NCBI GenBank assembly: GCA_027605045.1
Contig: JAQFWX010000079.1
Span: 1 to 64,000, forward strand
Length of the DNA: 64,000 nucleotides
Direction: 5' to 3'
Source of the DNA: Phallus indusiatus
Lineage: Eukaryota > Basidiomycota > Agaricomycetes > Phallales > Phallaceae
Shown: one piece after another, positions 1 to 12,046 of the stretch
Layout: every line of letters begins with the position of its first letter
Position numbering within the stretch: position 1 is the first letter of the stretch
Notes under the pieces: generated by a model
Databases searched by the model: none
Told to the model about the DNA's origin: nothing
What the model saw: only the letters and a program-made list of their open reading frames with translations
Position numbers and translations under genes: made by a program

Positions 1-1816
1 AATCTTCGCACTCAGCTCAGGAAAACGCGTTGTGCCTTTTTACCTAGTAAGCCGATGAATGCCTCTTAATGCCAACTCGCCTCATCTCTAATACCCACTA
101 AGTACTACTGCCATTAATGACGAAACCATCCAGCCAATGCTTCATTTCGGCTGAGCAATAAACGTGTTTTAAAAGAGCGAGCGATCATCGCGTGCAGTCC
201 AACATTTGCATGCATAACAATGGGATCGCCTTTTCGACGTTAAGTTATAAAAACCAGGTCTTCCAAGAGATGTCATAAATTATCGCCTGATACGACACGA
301 GTCAGTAAAGCAGTTGCCACTGGCTAGGCAGGCTGGTAAATCTTTTATGAGGAAAACGAAGCTGACATCTCTTTTTAATTGCGCCACTTGAGCAACTGTC
401 GCGTGATGTATTAAATCAATGATTTCCAATATTTGATTTTCATATCTTTCTCTTCGTGTCAATGATTGGGCCAAGGCGAAAAACTTGCGTTGTCATTGCG
501 CTCGGATGATAGTAGAGAATGCGAGCGTCAAATGAGCGCTACACCTGCCGTGATGCCGTACAGTCACGTGTCCTTTTGCGTGACTAAACGTGTTTACGTT
601 GGAGTTCCTTGCCTTGGATCTTCTCTTGACCTTCTCAGGCTTTCACTTATTGACATGATTCTGGACCGTTTTAACGCGAACTGAGACAATAAGGCGATAC
701 TTGCTATCTAGATTACTCAATATCTTGACTGTAAATCAAGATCGCAGTGCCTACGCGACCTCAACACCCCCAGCCTGGCGATTGTTGGGCAACTACGTGC
801 CATCTAACCCTCGTGTATAGATTCTGCCACCATCAGAAAATGTCGAATTTTCTTCTTCCTGTCAATATATAAATATAGGTGCCTATGTATACGTCGACGT
901 CTGGTGGAATTTACAAATGACTTGGCGAGCGGCGACAAATTGCAAAATACTTTGGGCTTCTTAGGCTGCGATACATGAGTCACTCAGACTAACTGGTAGT
1001 GCACGCTTGCCATTTGGCAATCTATGTGAAAAGAAAACAACAAACTTAAAAAATTTGATCTACAGAAATCATATAATTATATTTAAGTGGCACGTATGTT
1101 GTTCGTTCCTAGCGCTCTCACACACTAATAATCGGACTTTTCTCTTTTGAACATCGGAAAGGTTCTTAACCTTAGGGTGCGGAAACAGCTCGTTTTTTAG
1201 ATGAAAAAACCAAGCCTGCATGCTCCTCTCATCCATCCCGGTGTTACCATCCGATATGATATTGTATTTGCCGGAGCAGCCTGAGGTGTTCTTTGTGGCG
1301 CTCTTGAGAATATCTTATAGGTTGACACTTTGGCACTGCGCGCGCGCGTTTGAAGTGCCAAGTTTGCGTCACAAGACTTATGTAGTCAACGAATCTCAAG
1401 AAGTTTTCTATGTATGTCGTTTTTTTTTTTTTTTATAAATTGTCTTAGCAGATGGTTTGATCGCCGGACACCGTCACTGAATTCAATTCAATTCAGCTAA
1501 CCTATAAAATGAACTTGAAATGAACTCGAGAGCACAGCATGTTTATACAAGTCTAGCTTTTAGCAAGGCACGTACCCTTTTTCGCTTATCTTTGAACTTT
1601 CATTTCATGATATCACTCGATTATGGAAAAAATTGGACTGGTTCTGGAATAACACATGTTCAAGTAGATTAAATTCCAGAATTCTGTTTTCAAGAATTTC
1701 CGATGATGTTCTTATGTATTTATTTTGTTAGTTCTGTATACAAAGCGGAGTATTTATATTCCAGTCCTTTCAATGGAAAAGGCAGGTCTCAATTGACACC
1801 AGCGTTGTGATTCGCT
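1..1816. other. No supportable gene (left edge)
   Basis: I see no recognisable gene here. A 64-codon minus-strand frame at 280-474 looks mildly protein-like in its N-terminal half (basic, then leucine/isoleucine-rich) but matches no family I know and has no clear splice partners. AT-rich stretches and a T-tract near 1419-1433 are present. The right end probably holds the 3' untranslated region of the GST gene that ends at 1817. Confidence 0.5.
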
Positions 1817-2758
1817 CTAGGCAGTAGCGGCTGAGACTTTGGCGTATGCCTCTTTCACAGAAGGCCTTTCCATCAATGATTCGTAGTATTTGGTGAGATT
1901 GGGGTACTTTTCTGCATCCAAATCTAAACCGGCAAAACCTTTAACGTGAATCCCTATAAAAATATTTGGTAATTCTTATTGCCGGTTAGAACTTGAGTAG
2001 ATACAACTCACATGGAAGCACAGAGCAATCTGAATAATTGGTCTGTACGGTTAGAAGTCGCTTGAGACAATGGAAAAAGTTGTCACTCACCAACAATAGT
2101 AAAGTGATGTCCACAAATATAATCACCCTGTTCGGCTAAACGCTTCTCCAAAACATCCCAGGTGCGATGAGCCTCCTTCTTGTATCGCTCATACACGGAG
2201 TCATGAATGTCCTTGATGGGATGAAAGTGTTTCCAGTATACCGCCTGCTCCGTCATAACATTCTGTCCAGAATTCTAGAAAGACGCTTATACATAATTAC
2301 CTCAAATTCAGGACTATATTGAACTCACAGAAAAGTAAAGCCAAACATGAATATCAGTACGGTCTTTGAGATCCGTAGCAAAAAGCTTGTTTTCTTTGTC
2401 GAAGCGCTCTACGAGGTATAACAAAATAGCACCAGATTCCCAAATGACGTAGTCCCCATTAGTATGGTCGACAAGAGCCGGGACACGTCCGTTGCTAGAT
2501 AGAAACCTTAAATCAATGAATCACTTGGGATATAAATAAAACGAACGCACGGATTAATTTTGAGAAAGTCGGGTGATTTGATGCCGTTGGGACCATCACC
2601 GAAATCCTGCAAGTTCATTAAGACAAAATTAACCATCTGAAAGATGGAAGTGTAACCTTGTGGACTAATTTGTAGGTGACTCCTAATTCTTCCGCAGCAA
2701 TGACAAGCTTCATGGGATTAGGGACGGCATTGGAAATATAGATTGTTACGTCGGACAT
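1817..2758 (-). CDS. Glutathione S-transferase, Ure2p-like class
   Basis: Six exons on the minus strand (2657-2758, 2551-2606, 2329-2494, 2091-2274, 2012-2029, 1817-1953) sum to 663 nt, giving a 220-residue protein, the usual size for a cytosolic GST. The N-terminal thioredoxin-like half contains KINPNGRVPALVD (cis-proline loop) followed by WESGAILLYLVERFD, the glutathione-binding ES motif. The helical half includes a tryptophan-rich segment and ends in a short alanine/serine tail. The family conjugates or reduces using glutathione in detoxification. The fifth exon is only 18 nt and carries the hydrophobic turn ahead of PWIHVKGF. The start codon is the first ATG and gives the normal GST N-terminus. 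Class is inferred from motif layout; the substrate cannot be told. Confidence 0.93.
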
Positions 2759-5514
2759 GTCTGCGTAGCTTGAGATTTCGTCAAGAGAGTTTGCAGATTA
2801 CGATTTAACGTTAATAGTTTGACGGGATTTGCAGTGGCTTTAAATCCAAGTCTTCATGCCTTCATTTCTTTTATGTCATTGAAGCAAGGCCCTGACGTTC
2901 GCTCCCGCGATGATGAAACGGAACATGCTATGGTAACAGTGAGACAGATGACAAATGCCTTCACATCCGAGGACCAAGATCATCTACATGACAAACTGCG
3001 TAACAAATGTTGAGTTCCCCAATGTACATGCATGATTAAGACTGTCGTTACTCACAATTCCCAAGTACACCTCCCATGCTCGTCGTTATGTTCACTCTGC
3101 AAGTGAAAGTTAAAAAATCCATAACTGCAGTCTGTTCGATAATTGGAGCCTGAGAATGTCGTGTGGTCCTGAAATTTTATTCTTTGCTTGGTAAACATTC
3201 CTGAGACCGCTTTGTCATCTCCAAAAAAATAGAGACGCCCGACTACTCGGCAAAAGCCGATACTGAACAAAATGCTTCCGCGAATTATTGCGCTTTGAAC
3301 GTTTTTGAATCTGAAGACTGAGGATAATTCATGTCCGTCCGTTCTGCATCCCAATTCTAAACCCTATTCTTAACGTAATATACTGTTCCAAAAGCTGTAT
3401 TCGGTTTATACTGATCAAAAAGTAAAGGATGTAAGTCTTTACACACGGAATGGCTCAACTGCAATTCATTTTCAATAGTCTACTATTCGTCTTCATTCAC
3501 TGAAAACTACTGAATTTATGATAGGGCACTAACAATTTGAATTACATATCAAAATCGTTCCGTCACATAATCTACCGGTTTTGCTTTGTGTTACCAGAAC
3601 ATGCATTATTCAATGGCACCTCAAGCTAAAAGTACCGTTCAAAGACATTTTATAACCCAAACGTAGGCGACACCCTCGGGATACAGCCAAGACCAATGTA
3701 TGTGAAATCGTAATGAATATTATTGGTGGTTTTGACATTATTCACAGTGGTGGTTGACATTTGGCCGGTGGTTCCAGTTCATGAGCCGATTTTGCCTTGC
3801 GATCAACTTCCCTTTCCTTTACACACTTCTTGACCTCCTGAGAAGTTTGGTCTTTCTTGGCTTTTCTCCTTTTTGAGTCATTGATGATTTTTGAAAGGAG
3901 GTTCTTAGTATCCACCAGCCGTCTCTACTGCAAAGATCATTGACATTGAACGCCAATTGAATCAAGTCAAACGGGAAATACTCGTATCATATCTATATTA
4001 CTGGAAAAAGGTCTTCATCTCCAAGTGCCTGGGAAGTTCATTTCGGTGGTCCCGTCATTTCCGAAACAAACCCTATATGAAGGCTGACCCAGTCCGCGGC
4101 AGATTTCAAATTGATAAGAGGTTCGAGGGCTGTTTAATCCCGAACCGTTACCTACTTTGCAACCACCGAGTCACTCACTGTCTATCTTTGGTATCAGGAG
4201 TAAGGTTTATCTTTGGAATTGAATTGCACTCATCTCAGTTGGTTGATTGGTGAAACTTGTTTTTAGAATATCAAGGTTGTGGCCAGCATGATTCAATTGT
4301 GTACCTTTCGAATCCCAACTCGCCGATATTCTCAGATCCATGAGAGTAGAACTATTGGATAAACTTATATTGGATAAACTTAAAATGCCGTTATATAATT
4401 AATATAACCTCTCCCACCATCTATTCAAACAGCCTTCTGTTGAGATTCTCTGTCTTGGACTTTCACTAGGAATAACCATTATCCGGAGAGATTCATTTGA
4501 ATGTGAGGCATTCGATTCTTATATGTACGATATGTATTTGAGTCGTTATTCTTCCTCCTTAGTCAATGCATTTTCAGGTAGCCAAGCAACGTAGCCAGTC
4601 AGCCATATGCACCGGTGGCGCAATACGTCGGGCTAATTTTAAACAAAGTGCGATTATCATGCGGCGGTCCATGCGTTGGTTGGATTGTCTTTCGAAGAAT
4701 CGAGACCGTTGGAGTGAATCGTAAGCATGATTTGTTTCTGAGCTGTGTCTTCCATCATCATCTATATCCCATGCAATGATCATTGACGTGGCAACCTGCT
4801 ACATATGTTAAATTAAGATATATATACGTGGAACATCTAAATTAGGTATTACAATGATTTGGTCAAACGTCACAAACAGCATTTGAATGCCAGAATAAAA
4901 AGAGTAGCTCTACCATAAAATATATACTGCTATAGCAAAAGCCATAATAAAAAAATGAAACAAATGCTTGGTATTTTTCTTTTCGAATTTGAATTGAGAA
5001 GACGAAGAAAATGATGACGAGAGGGGGGGAAAAAGTATAATGCATGATCCTTTCGATCGGAACAGGGGAAGAATGATAATATCGATAAGGAGGTGGGAAT
5101 ACATACTGTTTTCTGTTCCAATCAGGATATCAGGAAAGGCGTTTGTTAAGAAGGCATGAAATATGTAGAGCGTGAACACCCAAAAAAGTCAAGAAATGTG
5201 CCATACACAACTTCGAAATTTAGTCAGCTCTTTCCCCTTTCTTCTACAATTTTGAAATTATCCAGCCCCAGCCATATTCAGTCGCAAGGCACATGTAAGT
5301 CATTTACGGTTTCGTGACGAGAGAAGGAGATAAAGAGAGAGATGTACGAGAAACAGAAGAAACGAAAACAAACATTGAGAGAAAGAGCAATGATTAGGGA
5401 TGATTGACGATGACGGACAGAAACACAAGAAAAAAATTGATGGCAACTTGCTTTGATGTAAAACAGCGCCGGAATGTGTTTGACAAAAGAGAAAACAAAC
5501 GACAAGGTTATAGT
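2759..5514. other. Gene-poor spacer with one possible relic exon
   Basis: No complete gene is supportable. The plus-strand frame 3957-4253 and the minus-strand frame 3052-3354 do not resemble known proteins. Stretches at 4880-5180 and 5270-5530 are AT-rich and give hydrophobic or basic frames typical of chance. The most coding-like piece is listed separately at 3742-3925. The right end includes the probable 3' untranslated region of the Rho GTPase. Confidence 0.45.
3742..3925 (-). pseudogene. Possible lysine-rich exon or gene remnant
   Basis: A 60-codon minus-strand open frame ending in TGA at 3742-3744 encodes a strongly charged, helix-prone peptide (clusters such as KRRKAKK and KEREVDRKAK) ending PPAKCQPPL. 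It has no ATG, and a stop codon lies directly upstream just after a CAG that could be a splice acceptor. Its composition is far from the surrounding AT-rich sequence, so it may be the last exon of a decayed or unresolved gene. I do not recognise the family. Confidence 0.2.
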
Positions 5515-6530
5515 TTAACAAATGTGGCAACATTTGCTCTTTTCTTCGTCTTCAGCTTCGTAAGGAGTATGTGCTTTGGTTCCTTCTCGCATGAGCATGC
5601 TCGCCCGAGTCGCTGCTTCAAAGACATCGTCTACACCTTCGCTCTTAAGAGCGCTGCATTCTTTGTATGCACGAGCCCCTATTTCTCCGGCGACGCGCCT
5701 GCCAGCTTCAGTGCTCACGAAGAGATGAGAGTTGGCTGACCCAGGCGGCGGACGCAAGTCAGTTTTCAGGCCAACGAGAATGACGGGTACGTGGGGACCA
5801 CAGATGGAGCGGACCTCCTCAATCCACTTGGTAAGCGAACGGTTAGCTTGAAGTCCAGAACAAGTCAGGGTAAAGGAAGAGGTGGGTACCTTAACGGTTA
5901 CATTCTCCAACGAGTCTGGCGTATCTACTGAGAAAGCGATAAGGATAACGTGGGATTTCGAGTATGATAATGGACGAAGGCGCTGTGAAAACACATTAGG
6001 AAACGCAGATTAGCTTCGCGCGACTGAGCAACTGAAGAGACAACGAACTTCATATTCTTCTTGACCACTTTTGAACAGATAAGGTATTTATTGATTTAAA
6101 ATGCATGTGGACATACGCTGTATCCCATAAGGCTAGTTGGACTGGCTTGCCGTCAAGGCGAATCTCTGCAACGTAGTTCTCGAAAATGGCTTAGAGAAAA
6201 AGGATCAGTGCCAGCTACACTACAGCCAGAGGGTTCTTACTTGGGTGCTAAAACGTTAAAAGTCAATCAACAGAACTCTACAAAGGCTACATGACCTACG
6301 TATTCCTTTGGAAACTCCCCCAGGGCAAAGCAACACAAAAGACTCGTCTAAAAGCAGCAAGTGTCAGCACATTCTAGCCGAGAACGATATACCAAGAGAA
6401 TGGACCTTTCCACAGGCGCCATCGCCCACAATAACCAGTTTTCGACGAATCTGTGTAGGTGGCGATTTAGTATGGTACCACTGCCGGAGCGCGACAAAAA
6501 GGAAAAATGACGCACTGGACTTTGTGACAT
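5515..6530 (-). CDS. rho2: Rho-family small GTPase, Rho2-like
   Basis: Eight exons (6516-6530, 6406-6450, 6300-6347, 6241-6247, 6117-6189, 6049-6067, 5890-5982, 5515-5826) sum to 612 nt, a 203-residue protein. In order: P-loop GDGACGKT, effector loop EYHPTIFENY, DTAGQEEYERLRPLSY (switch II), the Rho insert region after GLKTDLR, and a cysteine pair at the end, KCCHIC. The C-terminal CHIC box would be prenylated and the preceding cysteine could be palmitoylated, as in yeast Rho2. [10 protein letters not shown] at the start and WIEEV with [12 protein letters not shown] near the end fit Rho2 best. The family controls cell-wall glucan synthesis and polarity at the plasma membrane. Exons of 7 and 19 nt are needed to restore the effector and switch loops. 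The intron 5827-5889 is 63 nt and stop-free, so its retention would insert 21 residues. Confidence 0.93.
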
Positions 6531-6859
6531 GAATAATACAAGATTGAGGAAAGAAAAATTGAACTAGAGTAAGGAAAATATAAATGCAAGCGACGAAGCA
6601 AATAAGAAAGGACGATGAAAATCGTAAAGAGAGGAAAGGGAATGGGGGAGGGGTGTAGTAAAGCTGTGCGTCAGGAATCCCCGGCCTTGCGGTTTTAGCG
6701 CCTGAGTGACCGCGAAACAACGACTCGGATGCTGCCCGCAATCAGACAGATTCAACACACAATATATATATTGTATGAATAGAATAGAGTAGAATAGATA
6801 GTGTACATGTTATTATTCGCCCGTTCCGAATGCCTTCGAAATTATACATTGTAAGGTAA

Positions 6860-7275
6860 TCAATTCAAAAAGGATGTCGGGCCACGCGTCCCTCGTCTTT
6901 TTCGGAAATAATACGAAATCAAAACTGCAGCTCCGACGATGAACATAATGCCACCTGCGAGACTAAGTCCAAGTATGGTACCTTTCGAAGGGTGCGAAGA
7001 GCCTATCGAGGGCGTAGCAGAAGGTGACGTGGAATGCAATGAATTAGTGGTCTCTGATAGTGTGCTGGTCGGAGAGCCAAAAGCTGAAAATGTCGTTTCA
7101 CGAGCAACGGAAAATGGCGAAGATGCGTTACTTCTGCATTCCAACGTCATTCTTCATATTATCAATAATTACGGTTAGATACCACTTACGTAGATTGTAA
7201 TAGATCATTCGTGGGTATCGGATATGAACGTGAGGAATCATTTCCACTTCCATCCAAAGCGAGGTTGTTTAACAT
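6860..7275 (-). CDS. C-terminal part of a single-pass membrane protein
   Basis: The last exon (6860-7133) encodes a serine/threonine-rich stretch followed by one transmembrane helix (GTILGLSLAGGIMFIVG then AAVLISYYF) and a basic stop-transfer KRR, with a short cytoplasmic tail. A likely upstream exon (7190-7275) joins through a 56-nt intron with a GTAAGT donor and adds a glycine/serine/asparagine-rich segment. This is the layout of many fungal surface proteins with a long glycosylated ectodomain. The true start, probably with a signal peptide, was not found; the ATG at 7275 is only the first in that frame. The function is unknown. Confidence 0.5.
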
Positions 7276-8139
7276 ATGTCATGAACATTCGTCGCCGGAG
7301 GGACGTTGGGGTAGGGGAGACGAGGTAAGAAAGACGATGGTATGAATGAAGGAAATAGGCGAGGTACACAGTAGCGTACTTATCCTGTGATTAGAGCCAA
7401 AACCGTGTCAAATGATAACCGTGGACGGAAAAACAAACCCCTAGATCGGCAAAGACAGTGGGAGATGATCTGCCAGGGAGAACAGAAAACATCAAGGTAA
7501 TTATGGAGGGAAGATATAGAGGTAATGTGGATCACATGCGAGGAAAGGAGATCCGTGGAAACCAGCCGTAAATGAAGGTTCTTTTTTGGTGAATACGATC
7601 GATTGTCAATGAATCATGATGCGAAAAAGCCAGGAGGAGCCAGGTGAACACTTTGAATGAGGGATATACGAATTGCACACTATCATGGCGCCTTGGGATC
7701 GTCTAGCCATTTCCAGCGAGGTACCCTGAATAAGCAGCCAATAGCCAACGCGCCCAGTGACCCGATGAACAAAGTATGTGCGATTATCAATCCGTCACTT
7801 AGTAAAATGTTCCGCCGGACCAGTAGCGTAATATTTAGACACAACTGTCGCAAAGTTATCTCAGTTTGTTAGGCAGAAAGAAACAGCCTAGATGCAATCA
7901 AAATATCAGAAATCGTATTGACATGTCAGACATACGTATATAAGATCCGTACACCAATGACATAAACAAACGTGCCTCATTATCAAGAGGCCTTGTATCA
8001 TTAACGAATGTGTACCTTGCAAGGGCAGTTTTGAGATCCTAAATGACTGAGGAAAATGTGAAAAATGGACCATAACATCAGGAAATGAAGTTCTGCTCAC
8101 ATGGGTTTCAGCCTCAAAGAAGTTTGATTAGCAATTCAA
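7276..8139. other. Unresolved spacer
   Basis: Probably holds upstream exons or the promoter of the membrane protein ending at 6860, but no signal peptide or clean exon could be fixed. Short frames on both strands are unremarkable. Confidence 0.4.
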
Positions 8140-8491
8140 TCAGACATGTGAAGTCTTTTCGTTGCTGGGACTGTCTTCCGAACCCCGTAACAGACTCGGT
8201 GTATTCAAGTTCTCGTTGCCATGAACATTTGGTGTCTGTTCCGGACGACCAACCGCCCTGGCAAATTCAGTCTGGCGTTGCCTCTCTTTTTCACGACGAC
8301 GGTCCTCATCGCGTAATACACCTTTATACATTCTCTATGACAACCATGTATTTAGAAATGAGGAGACGAAACAAGATCGGAGTAAGGAAGCTTACGTCGC
8401 GTTCCCATTCCTGCAAAAAATGAACACCCCAAATTGTGAAGCCCGACAATATCACCGAGCCAATAAGCACCGTTTTCGCTCTTCTACTCAT
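8140..8491 (-). CDS. PET117: PET117, cytochrome c oxidase assembly protein
   Basis: Two exons (8396-8491 and 8140-8334, 59-nt-class intron with GTAAGC donor) give a 96-residue protein. The N-terminus MSRRAKTVLIGSVILSG forms one membrane helix, followed by the family signature TIWGVHFLQEWERDRMYKGVLRDEDRR. This protein sits in the mitochondrial inner membrane facing the matrix and works with the Cox15 haem A synthase in complex IV assembly. Fungal PET117 proteins are usually somewhat shorter; here the tail after the charged helix is extended with low-complexity sequence. It is divergent from the ZNHIT2-like gene, with only 108 bp between the two start codons. Confidence 0.93.
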
Positions 8492-8599
8492 TGTGCACGA
8501 GAGAGAGAGAAATACAGCAAATTTGCCGCAAGAGACCACAAGTTGGCAATCGAAAAAGCGTATAAATTGCGCCCACGGTCACCCACATGTGACCTAAGC
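8492..8599. promoter_or_regulatory. Short bidirectional promoter PET117 / ZNHIT2-like
   Basis: The two start codons point away from each other with 108 bp between them, so both 5' untranslated regions and any core promoters must share or overlap this interval. A short GA repeat lies at 8499-8509. No clear TATA box with conventional spacing for both genes was seen. Confidence 0.6.
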
Positions 8600-10176
8600 A
8601 TGAATCGCGTAAAACTCAACGTCAAGACACGAGCACCCATCGTTGAGCGGACAGACAGACCTCCTTGTGAAATGTGCGTGTCATAAAGTGGTTTCTGGAT
8701 AATAAATAATAACCAACCAACCAGATGCAAGCGTCAAATATCGCGTTACGTTTGTCCAACGTGCAATCTGCCATACTGTTCCCTGGAATGCTTCAAGTCC
8801 GAGGTAAAGTTTTTTTTGAAGAATATATCTTCACCAATTGTCTTATTGGAATTATAGAGTCATGCAGAATGCTCAGAAACATTCTTTCGAAAAGAGATTG
8901 AAACCGAAATCAAGCTCGATCCTAAAAAGTCTACAGATGAAAAACGAGCGATGATGGAGCTATTACGCAAATTTGAAGAAGAGAGCGCACAGCAACCAGA
9001 TCTATTGACGGAGGGTCCTGATAATGATGATGATGAAGACCAAGATGACTTGGCTGGTAAACTTGAAGGTTTAGATTTAGGTTCGTGCCTTTCTTGAGCT
9101 ATTAGCATTTCCTTGGAGCTATATATCCGACATGCTTAAACATTTCCTATTGAACAGATGAAACGGATACAAACGTAATATGGTCATTGTTATCAACCGC
9201 CCAGCGCAATAAGTTCCTGCAAGCAGTGCGAGACCCGTCCAGCGAGCTAGCTCAGCAGCTCCTAGTGGGAGAAGAGTTATCTGAATTTCACCTTCAACCG
9301 TGGTGGGAGTCTCCTGCAATTCAATCGGAGGAGTCTACCTCAGCTGCCCCTAGATCGAGAGCTGTGCGATATGGAGCTACCCCGATATGATGCCTATTCC
9401 AGAGCAGCTTCTTGCATCAGCTCAAAGTTCCATGCCGTCTCTATCAAATGTCACCTTGCTATACAATATACTTGCAACGTGGTACGTGTGTATGCATGCA
9501 GAAGTCACCCCTGAATGACGACGGCTGACTCGGGTTTATTAGCCTAGCGTATGCATATGTAACAAGAAAGCTATTGATCTCGCCTTTATCCTCCATAAAG
9601 ACCAATGATGCGGACCGAAAGATAGCAATTGATCTGTTCAAGCGGGTTGCGCCATTCTTGACTGACAAACGGTCAACACTGGTTTTCTCTAGTGTTGACG
9701 ACATAGTTACGTTCTTCTGGTCTAAGCTTGACACGGTACGTAAGCGCGATTTCAAATAGTTGCCTCGCTTTTTCAGGTTCCAACAACATAATGAACATTT
9801 CGCTAATTTCTTTCTTTTTTCCCTGGTCCTGATTGCACAGCTTTCAGACACTCCAACCGACACGTCTATCGCCAAACTTCTCACCGATACAGCATCGTTA
9901 CTAACACCACAATCAATTACCACCATCAATCCGGATGACACTGGCACTGGTAATTTAATGAGTTTACCGTGCCGCACAACATTACTCGTTCTGTCGGATA
10001 TCTCACGTCTATTCGCGGACATCAAATATATAACTCACAAGCTGAACTTCTACGCTGCGCAGTTGTGCGTGCACGACACGTTAACACTCAAAGCAGTTGT
10101 CGAAGAAACACGCATCACGGCTCTTAAATTACAACGATCTCAAGTCCGGAATCATATTACCGACCGGGACGAATAA
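8600..10176 (+). CDS. HIT-type zinc finger protein, ZNHIT2-like
   Basis: Six exons (8600-8673, 8725-8803, 8858-9080, 9158-9481, 9543-9735, 9841-10176). The zinc finger is CEICKRQISRYVCPTCNLPY then CSLECF and SHAEC, the eight-ligand HIT finger, formed only when exons 1-3 are joined. Further on come an acidic stretch and the HLQPWWES motif seen in ZNHIT2. That family works with the R2TP/RUVBL machinery in assembling U5 snRNP and other complexes. Exon lengths sum to 1229 nt. The frame breaks at the C-run 9383-9386; one added C there joins both halves and gives 409 residues, close to the size of animal ZNHIT2. I read this as a sequencing error. Exon 3 uses an unusual GTTCGT donor. Confidence 0.88.
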
Positions 10177-12046
10177 CGTATTCGCGGGTCAACTATTCGT
10201 GGTGGCTTGTTCGGCCGATCGATTCAATGACTGGCATACCCCTTCAAAAGGGAAGGAAAAGATGGAATCGACTATAGCCATCCTCGTTATCTTTCTGGGT
10301 AGCCAGGTCCGTCTAAGACGATTGGCTGATGCTGCATCTCCGTCCAAGTTTACCCAACCCTACGGGACCGGTGTTTCTCAAAAGATAATACGGGTAGGGA
10401 CGAAATTACTTATTACTTCTCTACATCACCCGGCTACATAACCGTTACTGTCCCAAACCTGGAATTATTTCCGACAAAAAGGCTGTACAGCCCCTAAGTA
10501 AGGAAGGAAGGGGCTTATAGGCTTATGTATGTTACCCACATATATAGATATGGAGAGGGTTCATGGTCGGGTAATTGATCCTTGGGTTCGGGTTGACCCT
10601 GCGTACCACGCTTTTTCTTTTTCCTTTGGACATGAACATTTATGTATATGTAACGCAAACCTGAACACGTTCCCCGTAATGAATTGGTCAACCTATATAA
10701 GGAAATTACTCTGTTTGGAGCTTTTGACAGAGAGATTCACACATGTACGCACAATAGCTCTTGAGAATCTAGTTTCCGAGTCTCGTCTTTTTCATAAACT
10801 GGATTCTTTTTTTCTTGTCTCGAGAGAACCTCTTAAAAGGCTTCCATATCATGCTCTTAAGGCCCCAAGGAACTTAATATTCCTCGTCTCAAATCACAGA
10901 ATTATTATCCAACAGCGTACAACGTATGATAATGTAAAGGATCAACTGGACATCAATAATAATAATAACAACAAAAAAACTTCTTTGATTCTTTCTTCTT
11001 TGATTCTTTGATACTTCTTTTTGTTCGACTGTACATCTATCTAAACATCTCCCCAAAGAGATAAAAAGGAAAAAGGAAAGGGGAAAAAAGAAAAGAGAGG
11101 TAAAAAAAGGGGAGGAAAATCCATAATGATAGCCGGGTCCTTGACGGAAGAGAAGAAGCTGGATGTGTGGGTGTAGAGAAGTGCGGATGGGAAGTGGAAG
11201 TGGATTGGATGGGAAGAGAAGGAAAAAAGGGAAATTACATGCATGGCAAGCAAAAGTGTGATGACAAATATGAAAAGGAAGAGGAGAAGGAAGAGGAAAG
11301 AGAAGGAAGAGAAGGAAAACCAAAACAAGACGACGACGGATGCGCGAATTGACTAAACTTGGTTACTTTGTGATGGGATGGGTGTATGGATGAATGAATG
11401 AATGATGATGATGAATCGTGATGAGACGAAACACAGGGTAAGTTGGTTGTTGAACATAAAACAGTCCGCCAAGACAATTGACGAAAAGAGAGAGAGAAGA
11501 ACAAGAGGAAACAAATAGGTAATGTGTAAGTGTGACATCTCGGAAAAAAAGACACAAATAATTGGCCGAAGCGGGGAAAGAAAATAATAATTGATAAAGG
11601 GAGAGAAAGAAAGAGAGAAAAAGAGAGAGGGATCGCCAAAATACATAAAAAAACAGTTTTTTTCTTCTTATTCTGCTTTGCTTGAATTGACTTTGTTTGA
11701 GAAAATGTGAGACAACATCTTGATGGCACAGGTATGAGAGAGAAGAGAGAGAAAGAGAGAAAAGAGACGGGAAACCGTCTAATAAAACAAACGGAAAAAG
11801 AAAAGAACCACGGCCGTGTAAATGTGGAATGTCGTGAAAAGATCTTTGGGAAAGGATACAAAATAAGACAAGAACGACGCTGGCAATAAATCTGATGAGA
11901 AAAAAAAAAGAAAATGTTGGATATAGAATGAAGCAAAAAAAAAAAACACAAAAGATAAAAGAAAAATTTATGAAGCAAAAAAAGAGACCCAGATGGAAAG
12001 ATCGGTATGAATGAGAACACAGCCACCCTCCTCTTTCTTCCTCCTC
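10177..12046. other. Spacer with GA-rich tract downstream of the GATA gene
   Basis: No recognisable gene. A 160-codon plus-strand frame at 10529-11011 ends in an asparagine run from an AAT repeat and looks accidental. From about 11045 to 12000 the plus strand is strongly purine-rich (many GA and GGAA runs), so a transcript of the minus-strand GATA gene extending past its stop at 12047 would carry a long CU-rich 3' untranslated region. Confidence 0.5.

Noticed and set aside
10529..11011. 160-codon plus-strand frame
   Set aside because: No resemblance to known proteins, mixed composition and an asparagine tail from a simple AAT repeat; also no promoter features.
11235..12026. 263-codon minus-strand frame rich in Phe, Ser, Leu and Pro
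   Set aside because: It is the translation of a long pyrimidine tract; composition, not selection, keeps it open.
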